Positions 5,250-6,735 of a stretch of 6,735 bases of DNA are shown one piece after another. Made by a program: the position numbers and the translations under genes. How positions within the stretch are numbered: position 1 is the stretch's first letter; the number at the start of each line of letters is the position of its first letter. Source of the stretch: Pseudomonadota bacterium (GTDB lineage Bacteria; Pseudomonadota; Gammaproteobacteria; Burkholderiales; Burkholderiaceae_C); NCBI GenBank assembly GCA_023438115.1, contig JAEZEB010000365.1:1-6735 (forward strand), read 5' to 3'. Below the pieces are notes generated by a model. The model saw nothing but the letters and a program-made list of their open reading frames with translations, did no database searches and was not told the DNA's origin.

Positions 5250-6735
5250 CGCGGCCACCTGGGACCTGGACCCGGAGACCACGCTGGTGCGGCTGCTCGC
5301 GAACAACGCGCGGGCGTATCCGGACGTGGTGGCCTTCCGCGAGAAGGACCGCGGCATCTGGCAGCAGTTCACGTGGGCGCAGGTGCACCGGACCGTGATG
5401 CGCATGGCCGCCGGGCTGCAGGCGAGCGGACTGCAGGCGGGCCAGGGCGTGCTGGTGCTGGGCGACAACCGCCCGCGCCTGTACATGGGCATGCTCGCGG
5501 TGGGCGCGCTGGGCGCCTACGCGATGCCCGTGTTCCCCGACGCAACGCCGGAGGAGATCCTGCACGTCGTGGGCCAGCTGCCCGTGACCTACGTGCTGGC
5601 GGAAGACCAGGAGCAGGTGGACAAGGCGCTGGACCTGCGCGAGCGCGGCGCGGGCCTGGACCACATCGTCTACGACAACCCGCGCGGGCTGGCGCGCTAC
5701 ACGGCGCCGGGCCTGATTTCCTGGACGGCAATGGAGAAGCTGGGGGCCGACCGGATCGCGGCGGCGCCGGACCTGCGCGAACGCCTCACGCAGCAGGCCA
5801 CGCCGCAGGTGCCTGCGGTCTTCATCCACTCCTCCGGCACCACGGGCAAGCCCAAGGGCCTGGTGCTGAGCCACTTCAACATCCTCTCGGGCGTGGCCAA
5901 CGCCTGCAAGGCGGGCGCCTTCGGCTTCGGCGAGTCGGTGCTTGCCTACCTGCCGATCGCCTGGGTGGGCGACTTTGCCATGACCATGGGCGCCGGCATC
6001 GCGCTGCGCTTCACCATCAACATCCCCGAAGGGGCGGAGACGGTGCTGCACAACCTGCGCGAGATCGCCCCCAGCTTCTACCTGGCCGCCCCGCGCAGCT
6101 GGGACAACATGCTGACCACGGTGCAGGTGCGGATGGAAGATTCCACGCGCGTGAAGAAGGCGCTGTACGACCTGTTCATGCACTCGGCCATGGCGGCCGA
6201 GCGGCGCAAGCTGGCAGGGCAGGAGCCCACCACGGCGCAGAAGCTGCTGCGCCCGATCGGCGACGCGCTGGTGATGGGGCCGATCCGCGACCAGCTGGGG
6301 CTCTCGCGCCTGCGCAACGCCTTCACCGGTGGCGAGGCGATCGGCGAAGACACCTTCGTCTTCTACCGGGCCCTCGGCGTGCGGCTGCGCCAGTTGTACG
6401 GGCAGACGGAAAGCAGCGCGTTCAACGCCATCCAGGCCCCGGACGAGGTGCGCCTGCACACCGTGGGGCGGCCGCTGCCGGGCGTGGAGGTGAAGATCGC
6501 GGACAGCGGCGAGATCCTGCTGCGCTCGGGCAGCGTCTTCGGCGGCTACTACCGCAACGAAGCGGCCACGCGCGAGTCGCTGGAGGACGGCTGGCTGCAC
6601 ACGGGCGACGCCGGCTACCTGGAGCCGGACGGCCAGCTGGTGGTGCTCGGCCGCCTCTCGGAGGTGGTCCACACCGCGCGCGGCGAGCGCTACATCCCCA
6701 ACTACATCGAGAACCGCCTGAAGTTCAGCCCGTAC
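5236..6735 (+). CDS. AMP-dependent acyl-CoA synthetase/ligase, long-chain type, 3' end beyond the window
   Basis: This enzyme activates a carboxylic acid with ATP to an acyl-adenylate and then transfers it to coenzyme A. The 500 residues visible cover the N-terminal domain and the start of the C-terminal lid. The phosphate-binding motif is HSSGTTGKPKG at 198-208. A subfamily-like LPIAWVGD follows. The adenine-binding motif is YGQTES at 388-393, with Glu392 the likely Mg/ATP ligand, and the ribose-binding Asp458 lies in DGWLHTGD (451-458). The hinge reads LGRLSEVV (471-478), then the stretch ends IENRLKFSPY, which resembles long-chain and bubblegum-type bacterial synthetases. Such proteins are usually about 600-660 residues, so the catalytic lysine region is outside. 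No signal peptide or membrane segment is seen. The start is set by GGGAGG five bases upstream. The substrate is unknown: fatty or aromatic acids are both possible. Confidence 0.95.
   Translation, partial: MQQPDAATWDLDPETTLVRLLANNARAYPDVVAFREKDRGIWQQFTWAQVHRTVMRMAAGLQASGLQAGQGVLVLGDNRPRLYMGMLAVGALGAYAMPVFPDATPEEILHVVGQLPVTYVLAEDQEQVDKALDLRERGAGLDHIVYDNPRGLARYTAPGLISWTAMEKLGADRIAAAPDLRERLTQQATPQVPAVFIHSSGTTGKPKGLVLSHFNILSGVANACKAGAFGFGESVLAYLPIAWVGDFAMTMGAGIALRFTINIPEGAETVLHNLREIAPSFYLAAPRSWDNMLTTVQVRMEDSTRVKKALYDLFMHSAMAAERRKLAGQEPTTAQKLLRPIGDALVMGPIRDQLGLSRLRNAFTGGEAIGEDTFVFYRALGVRLRQLYGQTESSAFNAIQAPDEVRLHTVGRPLPGVEVKIADSGEILLRSGSVFGGYYRNEAATRESLEDGWLHTGDAGYLEPDGQLVVLGRLSEVVHTARGERYIPNYIENRLKFSPY

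Noticed and set aside
4284..5492. 402-codon minus-strand frame across the intergenic region and ABC gene
   Set aside because: It lies antisense to a well-supported ABC ATPase, and its product has no recognisable domain.
5212..6672. 486-codon open frame antisense to the acyl-CoA synthetase
   Set aside because: It is His/Arg/Gln/Val-rich without motifs, and the plus strand holds a complete series of AMP-binding motifs.

Overview
The window is high-GC, gene-dense bacterial DNA. The protein families and gene content point to a betaproteobacterium of the order Burkholderiales, probably the Comamonadaceae. This is inferred from how the proteins look, not from a database search. The signs are an Anbu-type proteasome homologue encoded directly after mutS, and a LivG-like ABC ATPase overlapping a long-chain-type acyl-CoA synthetase. 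No mobile element, CRISPR array, tRNA or rRNA was seen.

The layout is two divergent operons. Bases 4205 down to 1 (minus strand) read mutS, then an Anbu-type proteasome-like protease, then an alpha/beta hydrolase cut by the window edge. The genes are packed tightly: the mutS stop and the protease start share an ATGA, and the protease stop and the inferred hydrolase start share a CTGA. Bases 4467 to 6735 (plus strand) read a branched-chain-amino-acid-type (LivG-like) ABC ATPase, then an AMP-forming acyl-CoA synthetase that overlaps it by 14 bases and is cut by the right edge. Between the operons lies a 261-base divergent control region (4206-4466) with three small inverted repeats and one weak promoter candidate on the plus side.

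Functionally, the left operon combines DNA mismatch repair with an enigmatic self-compartmentalising peptidase and a hydrolase of unknown substrate. The right operon looks like the start of an uptake-and-activation cassette: an ABC importer whose substrate may be a carboxylic acid that the ligase converts to its CoA thioester. The permease and binding-protein genes would be expected beyond the right edge.

The points most worth a second look are the apparent CTG start of the hydrolase, the Anbu gene in a mutS operon without its usual partner genes, the atypical ABC signature motif (PLGLKKR) in the ATPase, and the transporter/ligase coupling. Nothing in the window clearly amounts to a wholly new system.
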